This document shows positions 38,466 to 46,705 of a stretch of 64,000 nucleotides of DNA, piece after piece. Below the pieces are notes generated by a model that saw only the letters and a list, made by a program, of their open reading frames with translations, was not told the DNA's origin and ran no database searches. How positions within the stretch are numbered: position 1 is the first letter of the stretch; each line of letters starts with the position of its first letter. Made by a program: the position numbers and the translations under genes. The DNA is taken from assembly GCA_026125665.1 (NCBI GenBank), contig JAHCKS010000014.1:1-64000 (forward strand). The letters run 5' to 3'. The stretch is from Rubrivivax sp. (lineage in GTDB: Bacteria > Pseudomonadota > Gammaproteobacteria > Burkholderiales > Burkholderiaceae_C).

Positions 38466-40643
38466 TCAGCGCGCCCACCAGCGGTTCTCCAGCACCTGTG
38501 CGATCGTGGCCGCTGCGCGCGCGGCGCCGTCGGTCTCCACGGGCCGATAGCGCACCGGCCGGTGCATGACCTCGAGCGCGCGCTCGGCCAGCTCGTCGGG
38601 CGAGGTCTCGTGGTAGTTCACCGCGTTGTCGGCGCCGTAGTTGAAGAGCCTGCGTCGCACGTGCACGCATTGCTCGAAGTGGTTGCGCAGCGGAAAGCTC
38701 AGGAACGGCCGCTTCGTCGCCACGAGCTCCATGCAAGTGGACAAGCCGCCCTGCACCAGAGCAAGGTCGCAGCAGGCCAGGTGCTCGTACAGGTTGTGGA
38801 CGTAGGGGCGCACTTCGAGGCCTTCGCGCTCCGCGAAGGCGTCGGCAGGCAGCCGCGGGCCAGTGACGAGGACGAGACGCAGCTCGGGCACGGCGGCCTT
38901 CATGCGCGGGAAGGCCTCGGCGATGCGCTGCAGCAGCCCCCGGCCGACCGCCGTGCCGCCCACCGAGGCGATGGCGATCTTCTCGTGCGGCCGGTAGCCG
39001 TGCCTGTCACGCAGGCGCTCGGTATCGGCCAGTGCCGCGGGGTCGAACGGCAGGCAGTAGCCGCAGTAGCAGAAGTTGCGGTCGGTCCACTCGCGGATGC
39101 CGGGCAGGCCGGGGCCGAACGGGTCCTCGACGACGTCGTCGCGGTTGCCGACGAAGATCGCGCGGTCGCGCAGGTACGGGTAGCGCCCGACGTGCTCAAT
39201 CATCTCGGCGTTGCGGTCGGCGCACAGGTACGCCTCGCGCTCGTCGTCGCGGTTCATCGGCACACAGCCGACGAAGTCGGTGAGGAAGACAAAAGGCTGG
39301 CGCTTCAGCTCGGGGTTCTCGTGGTAGTGGTAGTCCACGTCCCAGGCTTCGTCGCCGATCACGAGGTCGTAGTGCTCGGCCTCCACCAGGTCGGCGAAGG
39401 TCATGAAGTTGGCCGTCATCACCTCGTCCATCGTGCGCGTCGCGAAGAAGGCGTTGAGGTCGTGCTCGCCGGCGACGCTTTCGAAGTGCCGGCTCTCGTT
39501 GGCCAGGCGCTGCGTGGCCGGGTGCAGGCGCTCGCCCTCCTGCTGCAGGTAGCGCGCCGCCGGGTCGGCGGTGAACCAGTCGATCTCGACGTCGCCATGC
39601 TTCTTGCGCAGCTCGCGCGCGATGGCCAGGTCGCGCTGCACGTGCCCCAGGCCGATGGGGCTGGAGACGAAGAGGGCGCGCTTCTTGCGGTTCATGCCAC
39701 GCACCCAGGTGCGCTCGCCCAGCGGGCCGAGGACGAAGTCGCGCACCGCGCGGGCGAAGAACGCCGGGTCGCGCGCCGAGGGCACGTGGCCGCCGCCCCC
39801 GACCGTGAGCAGCTTGGCGCCGGGCACGAGCTCGTGCACGGCCCGGCCCTTCGCGTACGGGACGCGACGATCCTTGTCGCCGTGGATCACGAGCGTCGGG
39901 CAGCGCACGCGGCGCGCGCAGTCGGTCACGTCGGTGCCGAGCCAGCCGTTGCGGCACCACTCCAGCGTCTGCGCATCCGTGGCCCACGCGTGGCGCACGC
40001 CGTCCTCGATACCCTTGGTGGAGTGCGGCTCGGTGAAGAGCGTCTTCATGAAGGTATCGACATAGCCCGGCCAGTCGGTGCGCATCTTCTCGATGTCGGC
40101 GCGGATCATCTGCGCGATCTTCTCGTCGTCGACGCGCATCTCGGCCATCCCGCCCACGACGACGAGGTGCGAGACCCGCTCGGGATGCTCGGCGGCGAAG
40201 CGCAGGATCGTCAGTGCGGCTGCGGAGATGCTCACCAGCGCGACGCGGTCCGCGCCCGCCGCGTCGAGCACGGCGACGAAGTCGGCGTAGAACTCGTCGA
40301 AGCTGTAGGCCGCCTGGCCCGGCGGCCGGTCCGAGCGGCCGTTGCCGCGGCCGTCGCAGGTGATGACGCGGAAGTGGCGCGAGAGGTACGGCACCACCGC
40401 ACGCCCCATGCGCATGTGCCCGATCTGGTACGGCTGCGGGAACGCGAGCCATGGGCCGCTCGTGCCCCACACCGCCCAGGCGAGCCTCACGCCATCGCGC
40501 TCGGCGAAGCCCTCTCGGGCCGGCTCGATGGTCTCGAAGGGCCTGAGGTGCTCATCGGGCACGCGCCCGGGCTCGGGCAGCGGGCCGACGATCTTTCGGA
40601 AGCTCTCCGGGTCGTTTCCCAGGAGTTGCGGCTGGTTCATCAC
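38466..40643 (-). CDS. Alpha/beta-hydrolase fused to GT-B glycosyltransferase
   Basis: 725 aa bifunctional-looking protein. Residues about 40-310 form an alpha/beta hydrolase (HFRVITCDGRGNGRSDRP; nucleophile elbow VSISAAA with Ser140, where the usual GxSxG is degenerate; Asp257 in HGDKDRRVP; His286 in GGGGHVPSA). From about 317 a UDP-glycosyltransferase-like GT-B domain starts (RALFVSSPIGLGHVQRDLAI) and ends with the nucleotide-sugar region QGGLSTCMELVATKRPFLSF and FPLRNHFEQCVHV. A Cys cluster (NFCYCGYC) lies in the linker of the GT halves. No signal peptide. Its 5' end overlaps the TetR gene by 92 bp. Confidence 0.85.
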   Translation of the reverse strand: MMNQPQLLGNDPESFRKIVGPLPEPGRVPDEHLRPFETIEPAREGFAERDGVRLAWAVWGTSGPWLAFPQPYQIGHMRMGRAVVPYLSRHFRVITCDGRGNGRSDRPPGQAAYSFDEFYADFVAVLDAAGADRVALVSISAAALTILRFAAEHPERVSHLVVVGGMAEMRVDDEKIAQMIRADIEKMRTDWPGYVDTFMKTLFTEPHSTKGIEDGVRHAWATDAQTLEWCRNGWLGTDVTDCARRVRCPTLVIHGDKDRRVPYAKGRAVHELVPGAKLLTVGGGGHVPSARDPAFFARAVRDFVLGPLGERTWVRGMNRKKRALFVSSPIGLGHVQRDLAIARELRKKHGDVEIDWFTADPAARYLQQEGERLHPATQRLANESRHFESVAGEHDLNAFFATRTMDEVMTANFMTFADLVEAEHYDLVIGDEAWDVDYHYHENPELKRQPFVFLTDFVGCVPMNRDDEREAYLCADRNAEMIEHVGRYPYLRDRAIFVGNRDDVVEDPFGPGLPGIREWTDRNFCYCGYCLPFDPAALADTERLRDRHGYRPHEKIAIASVGGTAVGRGLLQRIAEAFPRMKAAVPELRLVLVTGPRLPADAFAEREGLEVRPYVHNLYEHLACCDLALVQGGLSTCMELVATKRPFLSFPLRNHFEQCVHVRRRLFNYGADNAVNYHETSPDELAERALEVMHRPVRYRPVETDGAARAAATIAQVLENRWWAR

Positions 40644-41400
40644 ATGTCTCCCTGCCGACCGCGTTCTTCTCGGCGCGCCGGCCGGCGCGCGCGTCGAGCG
40701 ATTCGATCAACTGCTGCATCGCCTGCAGCGCCTGGCGGCCGCGGACGCGTTCGCCGGGGCTGTCGATCAGGTCGATGAGCTCCAGTCCGACCCAGAAGTG
40801 CCCGATCCACGTGCCCAGCACCTCGGCGGTGATGTAGGGTGGCACGCGGCCGCCGGCGGCTTCGTAGGCGTCGAAGGCCTCGCGCACCGCCTTTTCGATC
40901 AGCCGGCGCCACGCCACCAGGCGCGGCGTCAGCTTGGCGCGCAGCCCCGGGTGCGACAGGCTTGCCGCGAGCAGCTCGATCTGCATGCGCACGAAGCCCG
41001 AAGCCAGGTCGTCGTCGTAGAAGCGCACGGCCTGGGCCCACTTCTGGCCGCTCGTCAGCGGCGCCCCGTACATCGCCGACTGGCGTGCGAGCAGGCGGCG
41101 GTTCGCGCTGTCGAGCACCTCGATGACGAGCTGGTCCTTGCTGCCGAAGTGGTAGTTGATCAGCGCGTGGTTGACGCCGGCATCGCGGGCGATCTCGCGC
41201 AGGCTGAGCGCGCCGTAGCCCTCGGTGGCGAGGCGGCGGAAGGCGGCATCGAGGATGCGGGCGCGCGTCGCGCCGAGATCACCGTCGTCGGGCGGCGCCG
41301 GCACGGCCTCCCGCCGTCGCGGGCGCGTGGCGCGACCGGAGCCCGCCGCTCTTGCATCGGCGGCCGGCCGGGTGCGCTTTTGAACAACTGGTTTAACCAC
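40552..41400 (-). CDS. TetR-family transcriptional regulator
   Basis: About 282 aa from a GTG at 41400. The TetR domain is LGATRARILDAAFRRLATEG with recognition part LREIARDAGVNHALINYHFG. The C-terminus has a long basic tail that overlaps the next gene. The frame stays open to a TTG at 41436, but that TTG is the TTGACA -35 box, so it is not the start. The GTG at 41400 lies at the expected transcription start (leaderless), and a GTG at 41304 is another option. It is likely autoregulated through the palindrome over its start and controls the downstream fusion gene. Confidence 0.85.
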   Translation of the reverse strand: MVKPVVQKRTRPAADARAAGSGRATRPRRREAVPAPPDDGDLGATRARILDAAFRRLATEGYGALSLREIARDAGVNHALINYHFGSKDQLVIEVLDSANRRLLARQSAMYGAPLTSGQKWAQAVRFYDDDLASGFVRMQIELLAASLSHPGLRAKLTPRLVAWRRLIEKAVREAFDAYEAAGGRVPPYITAEVLGTWIGHFWVGLELIDLIDSPGERVRGRQALQAMQQLIESLDARAGRRAEKNAVGRETCDEPAATPGKRPGELPKDRRPAARARARAR

Positions 41401-41408
41401 TTGTTCAA
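41380..41408. promoter_or_regulatory. 29-bp palindromic operator over the TetR start
   Basis: The arms TTGAACAA (41380-41387) and TTGTTCAA (41401-41408) and the inner TGGTT/AACCA (41389-41393/41395-41399) form a 29-bp palindrome with only the centre and one symmetric base pair unmatched. It overlaps the expected transcription start, the standard position for a TetR autorepression site. Confidence 0.75.
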
Positions 41409-41436
41409 CTCTGCGCCGATCGACGCTTCCTGTCAA
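41408..41436 (-). promoter_or_regulatory. Sigma-70 promoter of the TetR gene
   Basis: TTGACA at 41431-41436 is a consensus -35 box. After a 17-bp spacer, CAGAGT (41408-41413) stands at the -10 position, a weak match. The operator begins directly downstream. Confidence 0.5.
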
Positions 41437-41545
41437 GCCGAAGTCGACCGCTGCGGCCGCGGGCGTGACCGGTTCAGGGGATGCCGGCGGCGCGACCGGC
41501 GACCGGCGACCGCGACGCGTGCGCCGACCGTGCGGCGCGCGGTGT

Positions 41546-42550
41546 TCAGTGCCCTGCCAGCAGCTCGTACGAGCGCTTGCGCAGCGCGTGCTCGTGCACG
41601 CCGGTGGCGACGATCAGCTCGTCGGCGCGCGTGCGCTCCACGAGCGTGCGCAACTGCGCGCGCACGGTGGCCGGCGAGCCGGCGGCGGCGCAGGCCAGCA
41701 TGCGCATCACGCCCGCCTTCTCGGCCGGCGACCACATCGCCTCGAGCTCGGCCGGCGCGATCGGCCGCGGCAGCGGCCCGCGCCGGCCGCGCTGCATGCC
41801 GAGGAAGCGCTGCTGCACCGACGTGAAGAGGAAGGCCGCCTCGTCGTCGCTCGGCGCGACGACGACATTGACGCCGACCATCGCGTGCGGCCGCGGCCAG
41901 CGTGCGCTCGGCCGGTACGTGGCGCGGTAGACCTCGAGCGCCTGATCGAGCAGGTCGGGCGCGAAGTGCGAGGCGAAGGCGAACGGCGCGCCGAGGTAGG
42001 CCGCGAGCTGCGCGCTGAACAGGCTCGAGCCGAGCAGCCAGATCGGCACCTTCGTGCCCACGCCGGGGATGGCGCGCACGGCCTGGTCGGGCTCGGCATC
42101 GTCGAGATAGGCCTGCAGCTCGACGACGTTGCGCGGAAACTCGTCCTCCTCGGCCGCGACGCCGAGGTGCCGGCGCAGCGCGCGCATCGTCAGGCGGTCG
42201 GTGCCCGGCGCGCGGCCGAGGCCGAGGTCGATGCGGTCGGGGTACAGCGTGGCCAGCGTGCCGAACTGTTCGGCGATGACGAGCGGCGCGTGGTTGGGCA
42301 GCATCACGCCGCCCGAGCCGACGCGCATCGTGCGCGTGACGGCGGCGATCTGCCCCACCAGCACGGCCGTGGCGCTGCTGGCCACGCCGTCCATGTTGTG
42401 GTGCTCGGCCACCCAGTAGCGGCGGTAGCCGAGCGCCTCGCAGTGGCGCGCCAGGTCGAGCGTGTTGCGCAGCGCGTCGGCCGCGCTGCCGCCTTCGACG
42501 ATGAGCGACAGGTCGAGCACGGAAAGGGGTGGCAGCGGGGTCGTGGTCAT
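41546..42550 (-). CDS. LLM-class flavin-dependent oxidoreductase
   Basis: 334 aa bacterial-luciferase-like TIM barrel of the YhbW/'MsnO8' group. Marks are [19 protein letters not shown] near residue 45, [20 protein letters not shown] and [11 protein letters not shown]. These proteins use FMNH2 or F420; given the taxon, FMN is more likely. The substrate is unknown. The ATG at 42550 overlaps the stop of the BrkB gene (ATGA), so it is the second gene of that pair. Downstream, 109-145 bp separate it from the TetR gene. Confidence 0.9.
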   Translation of the reverse strand: MTTTPLPPLSVLDLSLIVEGGSAADALRNTLDLARHCEALGYRRYWVAEHHNMDGVASSATAVLVGQIAAVTRTMRVGSGGVMLPNHAPLVIAEQFGTLATLYPDRIDLGLGRAPGTDRLTMRALRRHLGVAAEEDEFPRNVVELQAYLDDAEPDQAVRAIPGVGTKVPIWLLGSSLFSAQLAAYLGAPFAFASHFAPDLLDQALEVYRATYRPSARWPRPHAMVGVNVVVAPSDDEAAFLFTSVQQRFLGMQRGRRGPLPRPIAPAELEAMWSPAEKAGVMRMLACAAAGSPATVRAQLRTLVERTRADELIVATGVHEHALRKRSYELLAGH

Positions 42551-44022
42551 CGGGGTCGTTCAGGCATGCGCCGCGAGGTCCGTTGGGCAACCCGTTCGGG
42601 TGCGGCAGGCGGCAGCAGCTGGGCCAGCGTCATCGCCTCGACGCGCGCCGCCTCGCGGAAGGCCGCGCTCGCCGCGCCCGGCGCGAGCAGCAGCGTGTCG
42701 ACGAGCGGCGCCGCCGACACTGCGGCGGGGTCGCACAGCAGCGCCACGCGCGGCTCGTCGCCGGCGCGCGCGCCGCTCTCCTGCAGCCTCGCCACCCAGT
42801 CCAGGCCGCGCAGGCGGTGCAGCACGGGCTCGAGCTGCAGCGGGTCGGCGCGCAGGCGCACCGCGAGCTGCGACACCGTCAGGCCGCCGGCACCCGCACG
42901 CCGCGCGGCGTCGAGCTCGGCCAGCATCGCCATCGCCAGCTCGAAGCGCTGCCCGGGCGTGTCGGGGCGGCGCACGACGCGCATCGAGAGGCTCGGCGCG
43001 TACGCCGCCACCACCGCACCGAGCAGCACCACCACCCACAGCAGGTAGATCCACAGCAGCAGGATCGGCACCGTCGCGAAGGCGCCGTAGATGGCCGAGA
43101 AGCTGGGCATCGCCTTCAGGTACCAGGCGAGGCCGCTCTTGGCCACCTCGATCGCCACGGCGACGAAGACGGCCCCGGCCCAGGCGTGCGCCCAGCGCAC
43201 CGGCACGTTCGGCACGTAGTGGAACAGGCCCGCCATCGTCGCGGCCAGCAGCACGAACTCCAGCGCGTCGAGCCCGAAGCCCAGGCCGCCGGGCAGCCTG
43301 GCCGCCCAGCCCTGCGAGGCCGAGATCGCGTAGCTGCCGAGCGTGAGGCTGACGCCCAGCACCAGCGGGCCGAGCGTGATGCCCGCCCAGTACACGAGGA
43401 TGCGCTGGCCGATCGGCCGCGGCTGGCGCACGCGCCAGATGCGGTTGAGCGTGCGGTCGATCGTCAGCACCAGCGCCAGCGCGCTGGCCACGAGCACGAC
43501 GAGACCGGCGGTGCCGATGGTGCGTGCGTTGCCAGCGAACTGCGTGAGGCTGCGCATCACCGGCCGCGCGATGCCTTCGGGCACCAGCGCCTGCAGGAAG
43601 TACTTGTCCAGCGCCACCTGGAAGGCGGCGAACATCGGAAAGGCGGAGAAGATCGCCAGCATCACGGTGATCAGCGGCACCAGCGCGATCAGCGTCGTGA
43701 AGGTCAGGCTGCTCGCCGTGAGGCCGAGGTTGTCCTCGCCGAAGCGTTTGCGCAGCGTGCGCAGGGTCTCGAACCAGGGCCACTCGTGCAGCGTCCCGAG
43801 CAGCTGCGCGACATGGTCCTGCAGCGCCACGCGCCGGGGAGCGGCCTGCGCCGGCCGCTCGCCGGTGTCGTCGGCGTGGGCGGGAACGTCAGGCTCGACG
43901 GCCGCGGCGTCGCGCGCAGTGGCTTGGGCGTGCGCCGTGCGCGTGGCAGCGATGGAAGTGGATTCGGCGGGGGCGGGATCGCCTGAAGCGACAGACCCGG
44001 CAGCGCCGGCCGTGGCTGACAT
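42547..44022 (-). CDS. YihY/BrkB-family inner membrane protein
   Basis: 491 aa, longer than E. coli YihY (about 290 aa). A disordered Ala-rich N-terminus of about 75 residues is followed by the core with about six membrane helices ([60 protein letters not shown]). The C-terminal cytosolic extension of about 140 residues contains a winged-helix-like region ([20 protein letters not shown]), as in other betaproteobacterial members. The function is not established. Its start lies only 18 bp from the divergent DUF2069 gene. Confidence 0.9.
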   Translation of the reverse strand: MSATAGAAGSVASGDPAPAESTSIAATRTAHAQATARDAAAVEPDVPAHADDTGERPAQAAPRRVALQDHVAQLLGTLHEWPWFETLRTLRKRFGEDNLGLTASSLTFTTLIALVPLITVMLAIFSAFPMFAAFQVALDKYFLQALVPEGIARPVMRSLTQFAGNARTIGTAGLVVLVASALALVLTIDRTLNRIWRVRQPRPIGQRILVYWAGITLGPLVLGVSLTLGSYAISASQGWAARLPGGLGFGLDALEFVLLAATMAGLFHYVPNVPVRWAHAWAGAVFVAVAIEVAKSGLAWYLKAMPSFSAIYGAFATVPILLLWIYLLWVVVLLGAVVAAYAPSLSMRVVRRPDTPGQRFELAMAMLAELDAARRAGAGGLTVSQLAVRLRADPLQLEPVLHRLRGLDWVARLQESGARAGDEPRVALLCDPAAVSAAPLVDTLLLAPGAASAAFREAARVEAMTLAQLLPPAAPERVAQRTSRRMPERPR

Positions 44023-44028
44023 GCCGAC

Positions 44029-44034
44029 TATGAT
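44029..44034 (+). promoter_or_regulatory. -10 element (TATGAT) six bases before the DUF2069 start
   Basis: TATGAT matches five of six bases of the -10 consensus and ends 6 nt before the ATG at 44041, within an 18-bp divergent gap. It implies a leaderless or nearly leaderless transcript; no clear -35 box is present. Confidence 0.4.
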
Positions 44035-44040
44035 GCCAGC

Positions 44041-44472
44041 ATGACCGTGCGGCCCTCGACCCTCGGCGCATCACCGGCGCAGGCCATGGGGGCGCCAGCG
44101 CGGCCGAGCGCCGCCGTGGCGCTCGCCGGACGGGCGGTGCTGGCGCTGCTGTGCATGCTCGCCGGGCTCGGCCTGGCCTGGGAGCTGTGGCTCGCCCCGA
44201 TCGGGCGCGGCACGCTCGCGCTGAAGGTGCTGCCGCTGCTGCTGGCGCTGCCGGGGCTGCTGCGCCACCGCCTGTACACCTACCGCTGGCTGAGCCTGCT
44301 CGTGTGGCTGTACGTGCTCGAGGGGCTCGTGCGCGCGACGAGCGAAAGCGGGCGCGGCGCGCTGCTCGCGGCCGTCGAGGCCACGCTGGCGGTCGCGCTG
44401 TTCATCGCCGCCACGTTCTACATCCGGCGCCGCCTGGCCGATGGCGCCGCGCGGCGGGAGCCCGCTGCATGA
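44041..44472 (+). CDS. DUF2069 small membrane protein
   Basis: 143 aa with four predicted membrane helices (VLALLCMLAGLGLAWELWL, LALKVLPLLLALPGLL, TYRWLSLLVWLYVLEGLVRA, TLAVALFIAATFYI), typical of DUF2069. The function is unknown. The stop overlaps the ATG of the next gene, so the two are coupled. Confidence 0.88.
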   Translation: MTVRPSTLGASPAQAMGAPARPSAAVALAGRAVLALLCMLAGLGLAWELWLAPIGRGTLALKVLPLLLALPGLLRHRLYTYRWLSLLVWLYVLEGLVRATSESGRGALLAAVEATLAVALFIAATFYIRRRLADGAARREPAA

Positions 44473-45899
44473 TCGGCCCGGCCGCGGCGCTGCCCGACGT
44501 GCTGCGCCGCATCGTCGGCGCGGGCCACGTGCTCACCGTCGAAGGCGGCGACGACCGCGCGCTCGAGGCCTACCTGCTCGACTGGCGGCGGCGCTGGCGC
44601 GGCCGGGCGCTGGCCGTCGTGCGCCCGGGCAGCACGGCCGAGGTGGCCGCCGTCGTGCGTGCCTGTGCCGCCGCCGGCACGGCCCTCGTGCCGCAGGGCG
44701 GCAACACCGGCCTGGTCGGCGGCGGCGTGCCCGACGCCAGCGGCACGCAGGTGCTGCTGAGCCTGCAGCGCCTGAACCGCGTGCGCGCCCTCGATGCCGC
44801 GAACCTCACGATCACCGCCGAGGCCGGCTGCGTGCTGCACCACGTGCAGCAGGCCGCCGCCGACGCGGGGCTGCTGTTCCCGCTCAGCCTGGCCGCCGAG
44901 GGCAGCTGCACGCTCGGCGGCAACCTCGCCACCAACGCCGGCGGCACGCAGGTGCTGCGCTTCGGCAACGCGCGCGAGCTGTGCCTCGGCCTGGAGGTCG
45001 TCACCGCCGAAGGCGAGGTGTGGGAAGGCCTCAGCGGCCTGCGCAAGGACAACACCGGCTACGACCTGCGCGACCTCTTCGTCGGCAGCGAAGGCACGCT
45101 GGGCGTCATCACCGCGGCGACGATGAAGCTCTCGCCGCAACCGGCGGCGACGATGACGGCGCTGGCCGCCTGCGACACGCTCGCGGCGTGTGTCGAGCTG
45201 CTGAAGCTGGCGCGCACGCGCCTGGCGTCGGGCCTCACCGGCTTCGAGGTGATGGGCCGTTTCGCGCTCGATCTCGTGGCCAGGCACTTCCCGCAACTGC
45301 CGCGGCCGTTGCCGTCCGCTCCGTGGACCGTGCTGCTCGAACACGGCGACACCGAAGGCGTGGCCGCGGCGCGCACGCGCTTCGAGGCGCTGCTCGGTGC
45401 CGCCATCGAGGCCGGCCATGTCGCCGACGCCGTGGTCGCCGAGAGCCTGGCGCAGTCGCGCTCGCTGTGGCACCTGCGCGAGTCGATCCCGCTCGCGCAG
45501 AGCGAGGAGGGGCTCAACATCAAGCACGACATCTCGCTGCCGGTGTCGGCCATCCCCGCCTTCGTCGAGCGCACCGACGCATTGCTGCTGGCGCGTTTCC
45601 CGGGCGCGCGGCTGGTCAACTTCGGGCACCTGGGCGACGGCAACCTGCACTACAACCTGCAGTGCCCCGAGGGCGACGACGCCAGGCGCTTCCTCGAGCA
45701 GCACGAGCACGAGGTCAACCGCATCGTCTTCGACGCGCTGGTGCCGTTCGGCGGCTCGTTCTCGGCCGAGCACGGCATCGGTGCGCTCAAGCGCGACGAG
45801 CTGGCGGCGCGCAAGTCGCCGGTGGCGCTGGCGCTGATGCGGCGCGTGAAGGCGGCGCTCGACCCGGCAGGAATCCTCAATCCGGGCCGGGTGCTCTGA
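44469..45899 (+). CDS. FAD-linked oxidase, GlcD / D-2-hydroxyglutarate dehydrogenase-like
   Basis: 476 aa. The FAD_binding_4 (PCMH) domain covers about 45-220, with PQGGNTGLVGGGVPDASGTQ and the pattern EGSCTLGGNLATNAGGTQVL. The FAD-oxidase C-terminal domain has NFGHLGDGNLHYNLQ and EHGIGALKRDEL, which hold the substrate and metal-binding His residues of the D-2-hydroxyacid dehydrogenase group. It oxidises a D-2-hydroxy acid to a 2-oxo acid; which one is not clear. The ATG at 44469 is within the DUF2069 stop overlap. Confidence 0.92.
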   Translation: MIGPAAALPDVLRRIVGAGHVLTVEGGDDRALEAYLLDWRRRWRGRALAVVRPGSTAEVAAVVRACAAAGTALVPQGGNTGLVGGGVPDASGTQVLLSLQRLNRVRALDAANLTITAEAGCVLHHVQQAAADAGLLFPLSLAAEGSCTLGGNLATNAGGTQVLRFGNARELCLGLEVVTAEGEVWEGLSGLRKDNTGYDLRDLFVGSEGTLGVITAATMKLSPQPAATMTALAACDTLAACVELLKLARTRLASGLTGFEVMGRFALDLVARHFPQLPRPLPSAPWTVLLEHGDTEGVAAARTRFEALLGAAIEAGHVADAVVAESLAQSRSLWHLRESIPLAQSEEGLNIKHDISLPVSAIPAFVERTDALLLARFPGARLVNFGHLGDGNLHYNLQCPEGDDARRFLEQHEHEVNRIVFDALVPFGGSFSAEHGIGALKRDELAARKSPVALALMRRVKAALDPAGILNPGRVL

Positions 45900-45914
45900 G
45901 CCGGATCGCGGCCC

Positions 45915-45928
45915 TTGATCCTGCTCAG
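45915..45928 (+). promoter_or_regulatory. Weak Fnr-type box
   Basis: TTGATCCTGCTCAG matches TTGAT-N4-ATCAA at 8 of 10 defined positions, about 73 bp upstream of the DUF6064 ATG. The window's Crp/Fnr protein has the recognition residues for such a site. One half site only is strong. Confidence 0.25.
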
Positions 45929-45994
45929 GATCGCCGCCACGGAACGGTGCACAGTGCCTCTTGTCCGGGCCTTTGCCCGGCGAAAGGGTGGCCC

Positions 45995-46645
45995 ATGCTG
46001 CCGTTCACTCGCGAGCAGTTCGTCGAGGTATTCGCTCGCTACAACGAGGCCGTCTGGCCTGTGCAGGTGCTGGCGTACCTGCTGGGGCTGGCCGCGGTTG
46101 TTCTGCTGCTGAGTCGGCGCGCTGGTTTCGATCGCGTCGTGGGCGGTGTGCTCGCGCTGATGTGGCTGTGGACCGGCGTCGCCTATCACGGCGTCTTCTT
46201 CTCGGCCATCAACAAGGCGGCTGCGGCCTTCGCGGCGCTGTTCGTCGTCCAGGGCCTGCTCTTCGCCCGCGCGGCCGTCGTGCGCGGCACGTTGCGCTTC
46301 GCACCCGGGTCCGGCCCTGCGGCCTGGCTGGGCTGGGCGCTGGTGGTGTACGCCGCCGTGCTGTACCCGCTGGTCGGCATGGCCGCCGGACACGCCTACC
46401 CGCAAATACCGATGTTCGGCATCACGCCCTGCCCGGTGACGCTGCTCACCTTCGGGCTGCTGCTGCTCGCCGCGCCGCCGGTGCCGCGCAGCCTGCTGGT
46501 CATCCCCTTCCTGTGGTCGCTGGTCGGCGGCAGCGCGGCGTTCCTGCTCGGCGTGCCGCAGGACTGGCCGCTGCTGGCCAGCGGCCTGATCGCGCTGTTC
46601 CTGTTCTTCGCGCACCGCGCACCGCACCGCACGGCGCACGCGTGA
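45995..46645 (+). CDS. DUF6064-family membrane protein
   Basis: 216 aa with about seven hydrophobic segments. It begins MLPFTREQFVEVFARYNEAV and contains PMFGITPCPVTLLTFGLLLL, both typical of DUF6064. The function is unknown. The ATG at 45995 is preceded by AAAGGGTGGCCC. It is a single gene 95 bp after the FAD oxidase gene and converges with the EamA gene. Confidence 0.82.
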   Translation: MLPFTREQFVEVFARYNEAVWPVQVLAYLLGLAAVVLLLSRRAGFDRVVGGVLALMWLWTGVAYHGVFFSAINKAAAAFAALFVVQGLLFARAAVVRGTLRFAPGSGPAAWLGWALVVYAAVLYPLVGMAAGHAYPQIPMFGITPCPVTLLTFGLLLLAAPPVPRSLLVIPFLWSLVGGSAAFLLGVPQDWPLLASGLIALFLFFAHRAPHRTAHA

Positions 46646-46705
46646 GAGCGGACCGGCGCGCCGCGCCGCGCGGCCGCGCGGTCCCGCCGCCGCCGTCGGG
46701 GTGGT

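Noticed and set aside
41401..41436. TTG at 41436 as start of the TetR protein
   Set aside because: The TTG is part of a consensus TTGACA -35 box and the following codons cover the operator palindrome.
45915..45928. Functional Fnr site controlling DUF6064
   Set aside because: Kept only as a low-confidence feature; the second half site (CTCAG) differs at two of five positions.
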